From contig CAISDA010000019.1 of assembly GCA_903884005.1 (NCBI GenBank), positions 1 to 61,895 of the forward strand: 61,895 nt of DNA, written 5' to 3'. Source of the stretch: an uncultured Ignavibacteriota bacterium (lineage in GTDB: Bacteria > Bacteroidota > Ignavibacteria > UBA10030 > UBA8401). The position numbers and the translations under genes are program-made. The notes beneath the pieces were generated by a model. The model ran no database searches, was not told the DNA's origin, and was given only the letters and a program-made list of their open reading frames with translations. This document shows, piece after piece, positions 36,901-45,236 of the stretch (positions within the stretch are counted from its first letter, which is position 1; each line of letters opens with the position of its first letter).

Positions 36901-38082
36901 GTGCTGCTCGGCGTCGATAATATCACCGTTTCTCCTTCTGCACGCCAGCCGTCGAAGATCGCTTGGATCGGAGCTACAGCATCCGACATTTCGATTGCCG
37001 GTGTGGGTGCGCTTGAAAACGCCGTCATCACTTATGAGGTCCAGGATTCGCTCGGGCAGGCGATCGATAAATCGAAACGGGTATACGCCCGGTACGAGCG
37101 GCAGTTCTATCCGAACTCGACTGTCAATAGTAATGACATGCCAAGAGTGATCCCAAGTGCGGACAGCACGAACGATCAGGGGAGGCTGTTTTATTCGGTC
37201 GTCAGCGGGACGGTGGCAGGCACGTTCCAATTGGTCGTCATCATTAATGTGAACGGAACGGATATCAGATCTTCACCCGTCAGGCTTTCGGTGCATAGTG
37301 GGTTCCCGGATCAGGATCATTTCACGCTGATGACATCATTATTTACAACATGGTACGGGGGGAGGCCTAGTTTTTCAGTCGCGGTCGGCGACACATTCAG
37401 CAATCCGGTCTCGGTCGGGACGGCAGTCTACTTCCATACGCAGTCAGGCGTGATACCAACAGGAAAAGATAATTTCAACGCCTATACCGATCCATCCGGA
37501 TTCGCGTCGGTGTCGTTATTGGCGGTGAATCCACTTCCTGATCGGGCGCCCTATTGCTACGTGCCCGGTCCGACCGATCTCTATTATAACGAAATCGGCG
37601 GGGCGCAGCCGCGCATTGGATATTTCTGGGTCACTGCACAGACGCAAGGCCGGTTCAACAACTATGTCTCCGCGAACGTGCTGATACTAGAATCCGTGCC
37701 AACGAGCAATATCAACTTCGTGCCGGCAATCCCTGATCCGGTCATCATACCGAGGGGAAAGCAATCGGACCCGATATCGATACGGATCTATGACGCGAAT
37801 GGAAATCCGCTTCCTGCCGGAACAACGATCGACGTAACAGTCGATTATCCCGCCACGTCCGACGGCACGGTGAAGTTCGGCGTATCCGGAGACACGCACT
37901 CGATCATTCCCAATAGCGGATACGCTCGTTTCAGAGGGCCGGGCGTCACCGACTTTTCGTTCCGTGTCGTGGATCAGACTGTCGGCGGATCGAGTCCGAC
38001 CCAATCTGTGATCGTGAACGTCGTTGTGAAGATCGATGCGAATACTACGTTCACCAAGAGCTTTACCGCGACAGTGCAATAA
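33982..38082 (+). CDS. Large Ig-like (invasin/Big_1-type) lipoprotein adhesin
   Basis: 1,366 residues from the start chosen at 33982, which gives a clean lipoprotein signal ending in the lipobox IFSC (residue about 21). In-frame Met codons at 33892, 33934 and 33940 would lengthen the n-region. The rest is a chain of beta-sandwich domains with repeated VQLGDKFGHPV / VQLGDKYGNPI and NGRAEASLLGG motifs typical of Big_1 domains. Two adjacent units of about 229 residues are clearly duplicated. It follows the secretin by 118 bases and is likely a surface adhesin or filament-associated protein; export route unknown. Confidence 0.75.
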   Translation: MRKVYAYAAVVIAAGMGIFSCTKPLDTAVSYSVSVTGTVLRKNLLPLDSVTVITLDPIRRDTVKNADGSFTISFSSAEPSAVTTTVTFSRPRFYDTTLTITYSSTITTVKLQAIVMRAINPAEDVIVTGLPSLRPVSIVYIGSSEKSLSINGSGGVDVTSLTFEARDSLGNPVDLVNKVVMKFRFIIRPDLLTAFNRDTISTNSAGRATVILAAGQRAGIVQAQALALVVKSNGVNDTIKSPLASLPIYGGAADSSHFSIGTTKYNVPGAVKFNLRAPITALVGDKFGNPAQPGTVVYFTTTGGVIQSSASSTADGLVAVDLITGNPIPPSGFAVITAQIASGTPNGAIAVGNGTGLSGIALSKKGLGDEGIPQPLKSYVASTVEGSQPASTKSIFSRSMNILLSGATTISTADTAFVITTGSERKIDFFVGDANGNPLAEGTTVKVTGAGLDTSGVALSGDVDKLIPDTQDKAYTHYSILLTDKRVTNLFTGKNINITIEVNSPNGNTKKSLNGYLPPAGSDSATAGYPDTTHTTVTTDKVNYAWYGSGGQPIGKVVVQLGDKFGHPVVLTQVTFATTAGRISGSMQTDVNGRAEASLLGGFPLPPNGIGTVTVSAVGSGKAIISKSVSFVYGYLPLISVADTNFVVIPGADKKINFTVADLYGNPLPQGTTIRVSGIGLDTGGVVLSGDVSTILPDTKDKVYTQYSVLVADKRTTNRTYGKQIDLTIDVVSPTGTLKKAIKGYLGPAGSDTSKVGIPDLAHFTLFTDKTNYPWYGANGQPIGTVVVQLGDKYGNPIPLTPVTFTTNAGRITGSVTTDNNGRAEASLLGGLPVPADGIGRVTVSTPSGSAPGLMKQISFFYTGSPILSFPTLTKIDTVTSIGDGAYQDVMFIIADTIGNPVAAGNTVTVTVTGAGASDIVLSQDVNTVTDGIRTNFAFRATDARADAGAGGELSFQIKVAGVTGNVSRTLHGVLLGVDNITVSPSARQPSKIAWIGATASDISIAGVGALENAVITYEVQDSLGQAIDKSKRVYARYERQFYPNSTVNSNDMPRVIPSADSTNDQGRLFYSVVSGTVAGTFQLVVIINVNGTDIRSSPVRLSVHSGFPDQDHFTLMTSLFTTWYGGRPSFSVAVGDTFSNPVSVGTAVYFHTQSGVIPTGKDNFNAYTDPSGFASVSLLAVNPLPDRAPYCYVPGPTDLYYNEIGGAQPRIGYFWVTAQTQGRFNNYVSANVLILESVPTSNINFVPAIPDPVIIPRGKQSDPISIRIYDANGNPLPAGTTIDVTVDYPATSDGTVKFGVSGDTHSIIPNSGYARFRGPGVTDFSFRVVDQTVGGSSPTQSVIVNVVVKIDANTTFTKSFTATVQ
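35215..36589 (+). repeat. Tandem internal duplication in the adhesin, period about 687 bp
   Basis: Two consecutive units of about 229 codons, starting near 35215 and 35902. They share landmarks in the same order: ADT.FV, GNPL.(E/Q)GTT, GLDT, PAGSD, and NGRAEASLLGG. DNA similarity is visible but not exact, indicating an older duplication. Confidence 0.75.
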
Positions 38083-38100
38083 ACAGTGAGCTGCAGAAAC

Positions 38101-38143
38101 ACGACAGGCTCCTCATCGGTTCTATCGATGAGGAGCCTGTCGT
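38101..38143. terminator. Hairpin between convergent adhesin and epimerase genes
   Basis: A perfect 18-bp stem (38101-38118 with 38126-38143) and a 7-base loop. No T-run on either strand. Confidence 0.6.
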
Positions 38144-38187
38144 CGTGTACGATCGGGATGGAATAAATAGTAGGGAGGAACTATGGT

Positions 38188-39174
38188 TCAGACGAGATGG
38201 TTGTCCTTGTACCATTCGTATGTTTGCCGGACAGCATCGCGAAACGGGGTGACCGTATAGCCGAGATCGCGTGCGGCCTTGTCCGAGCTGTACCAATTGA
38301 ACAACCCCGCGCCCGAGACGAGCTCGGATGTGAGCATCGGTTCGCGGTGCGTGAGCGCGCCCCACAGGTCAAAGAGTCGCGCTCCGAATGTGACGCCGAA
38401 GAGCGGAAGGCGAAGGAAGGGCGGGCGGTTGCCGGTGATCTGTGCGGTGATAGTGAACGCCTGGCGGTGCGTGAGGTTTTCGCCGCCCAGAATGTAGCGC
38501 TCGCCCGGAGCGCCCCGGAGCGCCGCAGCGATCATTCCCTCGACAACGTCGTTCACGTAGACGACGTTCATGCCGCCCGCGGGATAAAAGAGCGCGAGTC
38601 CGTGCGCGACGGTGCGTATGATGGCGCCGCCGTTGAACGCCGTGTCGCCCGGGCCGATGACGACGCCCGGATTGACAATGACGGCGTTCAGTCCCCGCCG
38701 GACGCCGTTCATGACCTCGGATTCGGCTCTCCGCTTCGATTCCTTATAGCCGTTATTGCGATTCTGCCAGTTGTAGGGAGACGCTTCGTCCGCGGTTGCG
38801 CCTTGCACTGCGGGGTATCCGATGGCCGCGATGGAACTCGTATGCACGAGCCGTTCAACGCCTTCCGCGAGGCAGGCATCGACCACCGAACGCGTGCCGT
38901 TCTCATTGACATCGAACATGGCCGCGTGCCGCGGCTTCCAGAACGATATCATCGCAGCCGCATGGAAGACGGTATCGTGGCCGCGCACATGCGCGCGGAG
39001 CCCTTGCGCGTCCAGGACGTCGCCCAGGCAGTGCCGGACATTCAGACCGTTGATACGCGATGTGTCGGACGAAGTACGGTGCAGCACGGAGACGGAATAG
39101 CCGCGGCGCACGAGAGCGGCGGCGAGGTTCGAACCGATAAACCCCGTGCCGCCGGTGATGAGTATGTTTTTCAT
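38188..39174 (-). CDS. NAD-dependent epimerase/dehydratase (extended SDR)
   Basis: 328 residues. The Rossmann motif GGTGFIGSNLAAAL is at the N-terminus and the catalytic YxxxK is in GYKESKRRAE, with a preceding TSSIAAIG serine region. It resembles dihydroflavonol-4-reductase or HpnA-like sugar epimerases. The start at 39174 puts the Rossmann fold at residue 6; an upstream in-frame Met adds 13 residues without a family match. Substrate unknown. It is followed at higher coordinates by metabolic genes on the same strand. Confidence 0.85.
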   Translation of the reverse strand: MKNILITGGTGFIGSNLAAALVRRGYSVSVLHRTSSDTSRINGLNVRHCLGDVLDAQGLRAHVRGHDTVFHAAAMISFWKPRHAAMFDVNENGTRSVVDACLAEGVERLVHTSSIAAIGYPAVQGATADEASPYNWQNRNNGYKESKRRAESEVMNGVRRGLNAVIVNPGVVIGPGDTAFNGGAIIRTVAHGLALFYPAGGMNVVYVNDVVEGMIAAALRGAPGERYILGGENLTHRQAFTITAQITGNRPPFLRLPLFGVTFGARLFDLWGALTHREPMLTSELVSGAGLFNWYSSDKAARDLGYTVTPFRDAVRQTYEWYKDNHLV

Positions 39175-39262
39175 GTGGGAATGTGTCCGCTCGCCATGCA
39201 CGGAATTCCGCATCCGGAATGCTTACGTACTCAGGAGCGCATGGCGAGCAATGACGAAAGGG

Positions 39263-40069
39263 TTACGAATTGCGCTTGATGAAATCGACCAGATGCGTAT
39301 TGAACTCTTCGGGATTTTCGATGTTGCTCATGTGCCCGGCCTTGGAGATCATTTGCAGTTCGGCGTTCGGTATTTTTTCCTTCATCGCTTTTGCCTCTGC
39401 CGGGGAAATCAGTGCGTCCTTTTCGCCGTGCAGGATGAGTACGGGGGACTGGATCGACTTCAGCACAGGGCTCGTGTCCGTCCGTGCGGCGAGGGCGACG
39501 AGCGTGCCGCACAGCGCAATGGGCGCCATGCGTTCGATCATACTTTGCAGCGAGCGGACGGCTTCCGGTTTGGTCTCGAACGATTCGGGCGCGACAACGT
39601 GTTTCATGAATTCTTCCGCGAAGACGCGAGTCCCGTCCGTCCTGATCATCTTGATGTGTGCCGACCGTTTTACCTTTGCTTCGTTCGAATCAGGCTCGGC
39701 TTTGGTGTCGCATAAGACGATCGCTTTAATCCGGTTCGGATGGCGTTCGAGCGCCCGCAGCGCGATGTATCCGCCCATGGACAATCCGACGACGATTGCC
39801 TGGCGTATCTTCAAATGGTCCATCATTGCGATGAGATCGTCCACAAAAAATTCGACAGTGAAAATGCCCTGGCCGATCTCGCTTTCACCATGGCCGCGGA
39901 CGTCGTAGGCGACGAGCCTGTTGGTTCCCGAGAGCGCCTCCGTTTGGCCGCCGGGGAACATCCACATCTTGTGCGTGAACGGGAAGCCATGGATGAACAC
40001 GACAGGCTGTGCGGTCGAGATGCCAATATCGATGTAATGCGTTAACGAATTATTAATGACTGCTTTCAT
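39263..40069 (-). CDS. Alpha/beta-hydrolase fold protein
   Basis: 268 residues. Features are the oxyanion region FIHGFPFTHKMW, the nucleophile elbow GLSMGG (Ser about 92), an acid in LILHGEKDALI and His in KAGHMSNIENPEEF. These are typical of 3-oxoadipate enol-lactonase or haloperoxidase-like hydrolases, but the natural ester is not evident. The start at 40069 skips a 6-residue in-frame extension. It lies upstream of the epimerase on the same strand, 88 bases apart. Confidence 0.85.
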   Translation of the reverse strand: MKAVINNSLTHYIDIGISTAQPVVFIHGFPFTHKMWMFPGGQTEALSGTNRLVAYDVRGHGESEIGQGIFTVEFFVDDLIAMMDHLKIRQAIVVGLSMGGYIALRALERHPNRIKAIVLCDTKAEPDSNEAKVKRSAHIKMIRTDGTRVFAEEFMKHVVAPESFETKPEAVRSLQSMIERMAPIALCGTLVALAARTDTSPVLKSIQSPVLILHGEKDALISPAEAKAMKEKIPNAELQMISKAGHMSNIENPEEFNTHLVDFIKRNS

Positions 40070-40096
40070 GCATTGTCCTTTGTGCAATAGCGGGCA

Positions 40097-40130
40097 TCAA
40101 TGGGGCCCGGGTGACGCCCGGGCCCATTGA
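40097..40130 (-). terminator. GC-rich hairpin after citrate synthase
   Basis: Arms 40097-40111 and 40117-40130 pair over 14 bp with one bulged G. No T-run follows on the minus strand. It separates citrate synthase from the hydrolase gene. Confidence 0.5.
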
Positions 40131-40159
40131 AAGGTGGTCGATGGCAACGGAACGTCCGC

Positions 40160-41449
40160 TTAGTGCCGCTGGTTCATGGGAACAAAATCCCGCTTGTCGT
40201 GTCCGGTGTAGATCTGCCGGGGGCGCGCAATTTTCTGCTCGGGGTCGATGAGCATTTCCTGCCAGTGGGCAAGCCATCCCGCCGTGCGGGGAATGGCAAA
40301 GAGCACGGGGAAAATGTCGACGGGGAAGCCCATGGCCTGGTAGATCAGCCCGGAATAGAAATCCACATTCGGGTAGAGCTTCCTCGACATGAAATACTCG
40401 TCTTCGAGCGCGATGCGTTCCAGTTCGAGGGCGATGGTCAACTTCGGATTCTTTCCCGTCACTTCGAAAACCTCATCGGCGAGCCGCTTGATCACCGTTG
40501 CGCGCGGATCGAAGTTCTTGTAGACCCGATGGCCGAATCCCATGAGTTTGCCTTCGCCGGCTTTGACCTTCTTGACGAAGTCGGGCACGTTCTTCACATC
40601 GCCGATCTGATCGAGCATGCGCAGCACGGCTTCATTTGCGCCGCCGTGGAGCGGGCCGTAGAGGGCCGCCGCCGCCGCTGCCGTTGCCGAATACGGATCG
40701 ACCAGGGAACTTCCCACGCCGCGCATAGCGCTCGTGGAGCAGTTTTGTTCATGATCGGCGTGAAGGATGAACAGCGTGTCGAGCGCGCGGATAAGCGTTT
40801 GGGGCGGATTGAATTTTTTCGTTCCGCGCTTGAACATCATGCTCGAAAAATTTTCGATGAATCCCAGATCGTCTTCGGGGTACACGTACGCCATGCCCAA
40901 GCGGTGGCGGAAGGCGAACGCGGCGATCGTTGGTACTTTCCCGATGAGCCGGCGTATCTGCTGGCGCCGCACCTCCGGATCCAGTACTTTCGATGCCTGG
41001 GGATAGAACGTCGAGAGCGCAGCCACGGTGCTGATGAAGATGCCCATCGGATGCGCGTCGTACCGGAATCCTTCGATGAGCTGCTCGATGTTCTTGTGGA
41101 TGAACGAGTGCTGCTTGATCTGTCCTTCCCAATCGGTCAGCTGTGGGGCGGTCGGCAGCTCGTTCCGAAAGAGGAGATGCGCCACTTCAAGGTATGTGCA
41201 CGTATCGGCCAGCTGTTCTATGGGATATCCGCGATAGCGAAGGATTCCCTTATCGCCGTCGATATAGGTGATGGAACTTCTGCAGGACGCCGTGTTCATG
41301 AACGACGGATCGTAGGTCATCAGTCCGAAATCTTCGGGGTCCTCCTTGATCTTGCGGAGTTCCGTGGCGTTGATTGTACCGGAAGTGATGGGAATTTCGT
41401 ACTGCTTTCCGGTTCGGTTGTCGGTGATCGAAAGCGTTTCCTGTGCCAT
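40160..41449 (-). CDS. gltA: Citrate synthase
   Basis: 429 residues, the size of the type II hexameric enzyme of Escherichia coli. The catalytic histidines are in LHADHEQNCSTS and GPLHGGANEA, and the aspartate is in MGFGHRVYKNFDPRA. It condenses oxaloacetate with acetyl-CoA at the entry to the TCA cycle. The N-terminal extension typical of NADH-sensitive enzymes is present. It is followed by a hairpin at 40097-40130 and preceded by fumarase on the same strand, 91 bases away. Confidence 0.96.
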   Translation of the reverse strand: MAQETLSITDNRTGKQYEIPITSGTINATELRKIKEDPEDFGLMTYDPSFMNTASCRSSITYIDGDKGILRYRGYPIEQLADTCTYLEVAHLLFRNELPTAPQLTDWEGQIKQHSFIHKNIEQLIEGFRYDAHPMGIFISTVAALSTFYPQASKVLDPEVRRQQIRRLIGKVPTIAAFAFRHRLGMAYVYPEDDLGFIENFSSMMFKRGTKKFNPPQTLIRALDTLFILHADHEQNCSTSAMRGVGSSLVDPYSATAAAAAALYGPLHGGANEAVLRMLDQIGDVKNVPDFVKKVKAGEGKLMGFGHRVYKNFDPRATVIKRLADEVFEVTGKNPKLTIALELERIALEDEYFMSRKLYPNVDFYSGLIYQAMGFPVDIFPVLFAIPRTAGWLAHWQEMLIDPEQKIARPRQIYTGHDKRDFVPMNQRH

Positions 41450-41540
41450 TGTTCTCCAGAAAATAGTTGTTGATTAGTGGAACGATGCAGCCGGCGTGAA
41501 CACCGGCCGCGTCTATTATTATGTTATTACGATAGTCGTG

Positions 41541-43064
41541 TCACACTGCCGCGTCGGCGAAGCGCGACAAGCGCTCGGCCGAATCCTTCTCGACCTCGGC
41601 GTGCAGGCTGCCGCCGTGCGAATCCATGGTGACGATTGCCGGAAAATTCTTCACATGCATGTGCCACATCGCTTCGGGAATGCCGAACTCGATGAAGTCG
41701 ACGCCGCTGACATCCTCTATGCATTCGGCGTAATACTGCGCCGCTCCTCCGATGGCGTTCAAGTACACGCAGCCGTGCTCTTTGAGCGCCGCCAATGTCT
41801 TCGTGCCCATGCCGCCTTTGCCGATGACGGCGCGGATGCCGAATTTGCGTATGATCTCCGCTTCGTAGGGCTCCTCCCGGCCGCTGGTGGTCGGGCCGGC
41901 TGCCTTGACCTTCCACTTGGCGCCTTCCTGTATCATCACAGGGCCGCAGTGGTAGAGCGCCTGGCCGTGAAGGTCGACGGGCGCATCGTGATGCATCAGG
42001 TGCGCGTGGATCGCATCACGTCCCGTGAACATCGGGCCGTTGAGCATGACGACATCGCCGACATGCAAGGCGCGTATCTGGTCTTCTGAGAAGGGGGCTG
42101 TCAACGCGATCTCCTTGCCCGTGAGCGTGATGCCGGCGCCGCTGCCCATGGCAATGGGAGGTGCATCGTCCTTATACAGCCATCGCTTGATCGCGCCGGT
42201 CGCCGCATCGAGTATCACGCCCTGACGCCGGAATGCCCAGCAATTGTATGCGACCGACACGAAAAAACTGGCGGGCAGCCTGTTCAAGGCGCCGATCTTG
42301 CATCCGATGAGCGTCGCGTTGCCGCCGAAACCCATTGTACCGATGTTCAGCGTGTTGGCGCTTTCCACGATCGCAGCCTCAAGCGCGGCAAGTTCGGGTA
42401 CGGGATTCGTATCATCGAGCGATCTGAATAACTGTGCCTTGGCACAATCGTAGCCGGTGGTGCGGTCTCCGCCGATCGCAACGCCGACCGCGCCGATGGA
42501 GCAGCCGTGTCCCTGAGCCTGCCAGACGGCGTGCATGATGCATTTGCGGACCCCGTCGAGCGTGCGTCCCGCCTTGCCCAGATGTTCGATCTCCGTCGGC
42601 AGGGAGTATTGGATGTTTTTGTTCTCGCACCCGCCGCCTTTTAATATCAATTTGATTTCGATCTCGTCGGGATTTTCCCACTGTTCGAAATGCATCACCG
42701 GCGTCCCCGTGCCAAGGTTGTCTCCGCTGTTCTTGCCGCTGAGCGAGTCGACGGAATTGGGACGCAGCGTTCCTTTTTTTGTAGCATCGGCAATTGCTTC
42801 GCGGATCATCTTCTTCATCTCGATCTGATTGGCGCCGACCGGAGTATGGATGATGAACGTGGGCATGCCCGTATCCTGACAGATCGGTCCCGCGCTGCCG
42901 CACGCCATGTCGATATTCACCGCGATGGTTTCAAGTGCAAGCGCCGCGCGCGTGTTCGGCGTTTCGGCCGCCTGCGCCTTCACGATCGCCCTGCGAATGT
43001 CAGGCGGCAAGTTGGACGATGTGTCGGTGATAAGTTCTGCGATGCTCTGTTTGAACGTGATCAT
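41541..43064 (-). CDS. Fumarate hydratase, class I, iron-sulfur type
   Basis: 507 residues, with the alpha and beta domains of class I fumarase in one chain. The three cluster cysteines are visible in ICQDTGMPTF, GGGCENKN and GHGCSIGAVGVAIGGDR. It interconverts fumarate and malate using an oxygen-sensitive 4Fe-4S cluster, consistent with an anaerobic or microaerobic host. It lies in the same direction as citrate synthase and probably in the same operon, forming a TCA pair. Confidence 0.94.
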   Translation of the reverse strand: MITFKQSIAELITDTSSNLPPDIRRAIVKAQAAETPNTRAALALETIAVNIDMACGSAGPICQDTGMPTFIIHTPVGANQIEMKKMIREAIADATKKGTLRPNSVDSLSGKNSGDNLGTGTPVMHFEQWENPDEIEIKLILKGGGCENKNIQYSLPTEIEHLGKAGRTLDGVRKCIMHAVWQAQGHGCSIGAVGVAIGGDRTTGYDCAKAQLFRSLDDTNPVPELAALEAAIVESANTLNIGTMGFGGNATLIGCKIGALNRLPASFFVSVAYNCWAFRRQGVILDAATGAIKRWLYKDDAPPIAMGSGAGITLTGKEIALTAPFSEDQIRALHVGDVVMLNGPMFTGRDAIHAHLMHHDAPVDLHGQALYHCGPVMIQEGAKWKVKAAGPTTSGREEPYEAEIIRKFGIRAVIGKGGMGTKTLAALKEHGCVYLNAIGGAAQYYAECIEDVSGVDFIEFGIPEAMWHMHVKNFPAIVTMDSHGGSLHAEVEKDSAERLSRFADAAV

Positions 43065-43088
43065 TATGGATAATCCTTGAAAGAATGC

Positions 43089-43793
43089 TTAACGGGAGAT
43101 GGTATCGGTCCAATACGACGTCTTGTCGCCCGTGTTGATGAGTGATATTTTTACCGGTATGATGGACAGGTGCGCACTTCCGCCGACGAGCTGCTGTGTG
43201 ATGTCGAACTTGAACCATACCTTGAAAAAAATATTCTGCTCGCTGCCCTTTGCTGCGCGCGCGAGATCATTGTTGACGTGCCAGATGAATTCAGGGTCGG
43301 TGTTTGCGACGATATGCGCGTATTTGTATCCCCGCTTCTTCGACTCGCGGATGAGCACGTACGGGTTCGGCACGCATGTCACTGCAACGCGTTCACCTGA
43401 CGGAGGCACGGTGATGGACGTAGGGGACTGTATCGTGTATGTTTGTTTATCGGCGTCGTAGGCGCGCAGGTCTACTTTCAGGAGAACGGGAAATATGTGC
43501 TCTCCGATCTTATTATCATCGTTGAATTTAACTATTGTTTTCCAGAAGGTGTCGCGTTCGTTGCGGATGCGGGCTTGAAATTCCTGTGTCGTCTCAAATT
43601 CATTCTTCGATTTCATGGCGTTGGTATACTCGTCCGACGCTTTTTTCAATTCATCCCATACCGATTTCACGACGTCGGCGAATTGTTCATTCGTCAGCGA
43701 TTCGGCGTCTGCATATTTTTGCACAGGGGATTGAGCAAACGATACCGATGATACGACCATTGCAACAAGCAGCCACGCAGCACAAGCCTTCAT
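43089..43793 (-). CDS. Exported protein of unknown function
   Basis: 234 residues. A signal peptide ends at VSFAQ (about residue 21); the mature part has an N-terminal helical region with charged residues (about 30-80, MKSKNEFETTQEFQARI) and a beta-rich C-terminus. No family recognised. The AAGGAGG site favours the ATG at 43793 over the one at 43799, which overlaps the site. It ends 24 bases before the fumarase gene and may head that operon. Confidence 0.65.
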   Translation of the reverse strand: MKACAAWLLVAMVVSSVSFAQSPVQKYADAESLTNEQFADVVKSVWDELKKASDEYTNAMKSKNEFETTQEFQARIRNERDTFWKTIVKFNDDNKIGEHIFPVLLKVDLRAYDADKQTYTIQSPTSITVPPSGERVAVTCVPNPYVLIRESKKRGYKYAHIVANTDPEFIWHVNNDLARAAKGSEQNIFFKVWFKFDITQQLVGGSAHLSIIPVKISLINTGDKTSYWTDTISR

Positions 43794-43929
43794 AGACATC
43801 CTCCTTAATCTTCCAATTTCATTAATATACAAACAAAATCAAAGAGTACATAGTATTTCCCGCTTTTGTTCAAGCATGGTCGGGATGGCCGCGTGCCGTC
43901 TGTCGTGCACACATGGTCCGCACAGAGCG

Positions 43930-45087
43930 TCATTTTTGGAAGAGGACGATGCGGTTTGTGTTCGTTCCGTGGGCGTTGTTGTGTACGCCCCAGATGTTCG
44001 ATGTTTTGCTGAACTGCTGTTCGTTGATGTACAGGGCCTGGACCGTAAACCCCGAGCCGATCCCCAGCGGAATGACCGCCTCGTCCAATTTGATGGTGCC
44101 TTTACGAATCTCTCCGACCTCGAAGGCGACATGTCCGCCTGGCTGCGTGACGCGGAAGAGCTCGGTCAGCACCCCGCGCATGACGGTTGACCATTCTTCC
44201 ACCGTGCGGCTCATTGTGATCGACTTGCCGATCTCCTTGTCGTCGATATTGTTGAACCAGCAGCGCAGCCAATTATCGCTCGAATACTGCACGATATCAA
44301 GGAACGGAGGGGAAGTGACGGTGATGCGCACCGATTCATCAGGTATACACGGCGTGGAGCGGGCATCGCCCTGCATGAACATGGCACTTTCGCCGATCCT
44401 CCGTATCGCCTCGCACACGGCGGGAGTGAGCGTTTTGAGCAGCATGTGCGTTTTTTTCAGGATGAGCCGTTTGATGTCTCGATACTCCGGCGTTTGTCCC
44501 CGTTGGGTGTTGATGCGCACCTGGCGCTCCCGGCTCGTGGCCTGATTCGGGGGCAGCGTATAGACGGAAAAAAATCCCGGTGAATGTCCGGTGAGCCTGT
44601 TCGTGGCAACCATGCGTATCCAGCTGTCGGCCGCATCTTCGGCGCCCGATGCCCGGCGCTCCATGAGGTAGTGCCGGAGCGCGGTTAGTCCGGTTTCCGT
44701 GAGGGGGTGAAAAAACATGGAGAGATCGTTCCCTGAGCCCCCTGCGTATGTCATGGGAATCGCTTCGAGCCGCTCCCGGATCTCATCATACGCCGGAAGG
44801 AGCAGGCGGGGCTCGGTGAAAATTCTGCTGATCGGATTCACATCGTTGCTCGCCACGCGCCGTCCCGTCATGGCTGCTTCAATGATCGTGGTTCCACGAC
44901 CGGTGAACGGATCATAGACACGATCGCCCGGATTCGAAAATCGTTCGATGAAGTAGCGGGGCAGTTGAGGTTTGAAACAGGCGCGGTAGGAGATCTCGTG
45001 CAGCGGGGATGCCTGGCGCTGCTTCGATGTCCACAATTCATCGACGATCGTCGGATACGAAACCGCAGCGGTGTTCTGGTTATTCAT
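43930..45087 (-). CDS. Orphan site-specific DNA methyltransferase (N4/N6 amino type)
   Basis: 385 residues. Motif I lies early, in VYDPFTGRGTT (57-67), after a conserved FKPQLPRYFIERFSNPGD run. Motif IV, TSPPF, comes about 200 residues later (about 258). TSPP favours N4-cytosine methylation but N6-adenine cannot be excluded. The order I then IV with a long insert is alpha-like although the motif flavour is that of the beta class. No restriction endonuclease lies nearby, so it looks like an orphan. The start at 45087 follows AAAGGG. Confidence 0.75.
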   Translation of the reverse strand: MNNQNTAAVSYPTIVDELWTSKQRQASPLHEISYRACFKPQLPRYFIERFSNPGDRVYDPFTGRGTTIIEAAMTGRRVASNDVNPISRIFTEPRLLLPAYDEIRERLEAIPMTYAGGSGNDLSMFFHPLTETGLTALRHYLMERRASGAEDAADSWIRMVATNRLTGHSPGFFSVYTLPPNQATSRERQVRINTQRGQTPEYRDIKRLILKKTHMLLKTLTPAVCEAIRRIGESAMFMQGDARSTPCIPDESVRITVTSPPFLDIVQYSSDNWLRCWFNNIDDKEIGKSITMSRTVEEWSTVMRGVLTELFRVTQPGGHVAFEVGEIRKGTIKLDEAVIPLGIGSGFTVQALYINEQQFSKTSNIWGVHNNAHGTNTNRIVLFQK

Positions 45088-45236
45088 AAGCCCTTTGTTT
45101 ATGTAGAATGAAAATTTAACGAAAGGGAAATGGAGAAGCAATAATGTCCGGCTCTTAATTATTGCAATTCGATTCGATTGTTGGTACTTTACACGATGAA
45201 TTCTCTCAATTTTCACAGCTGTTCGGCCCACAGTGC

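Noticed and set aside
40127-41473. 448-codon open frame antisense to citrate synthase
   Set aside because: Exact shadow of a well-conserved enzyme; no independent start signals.
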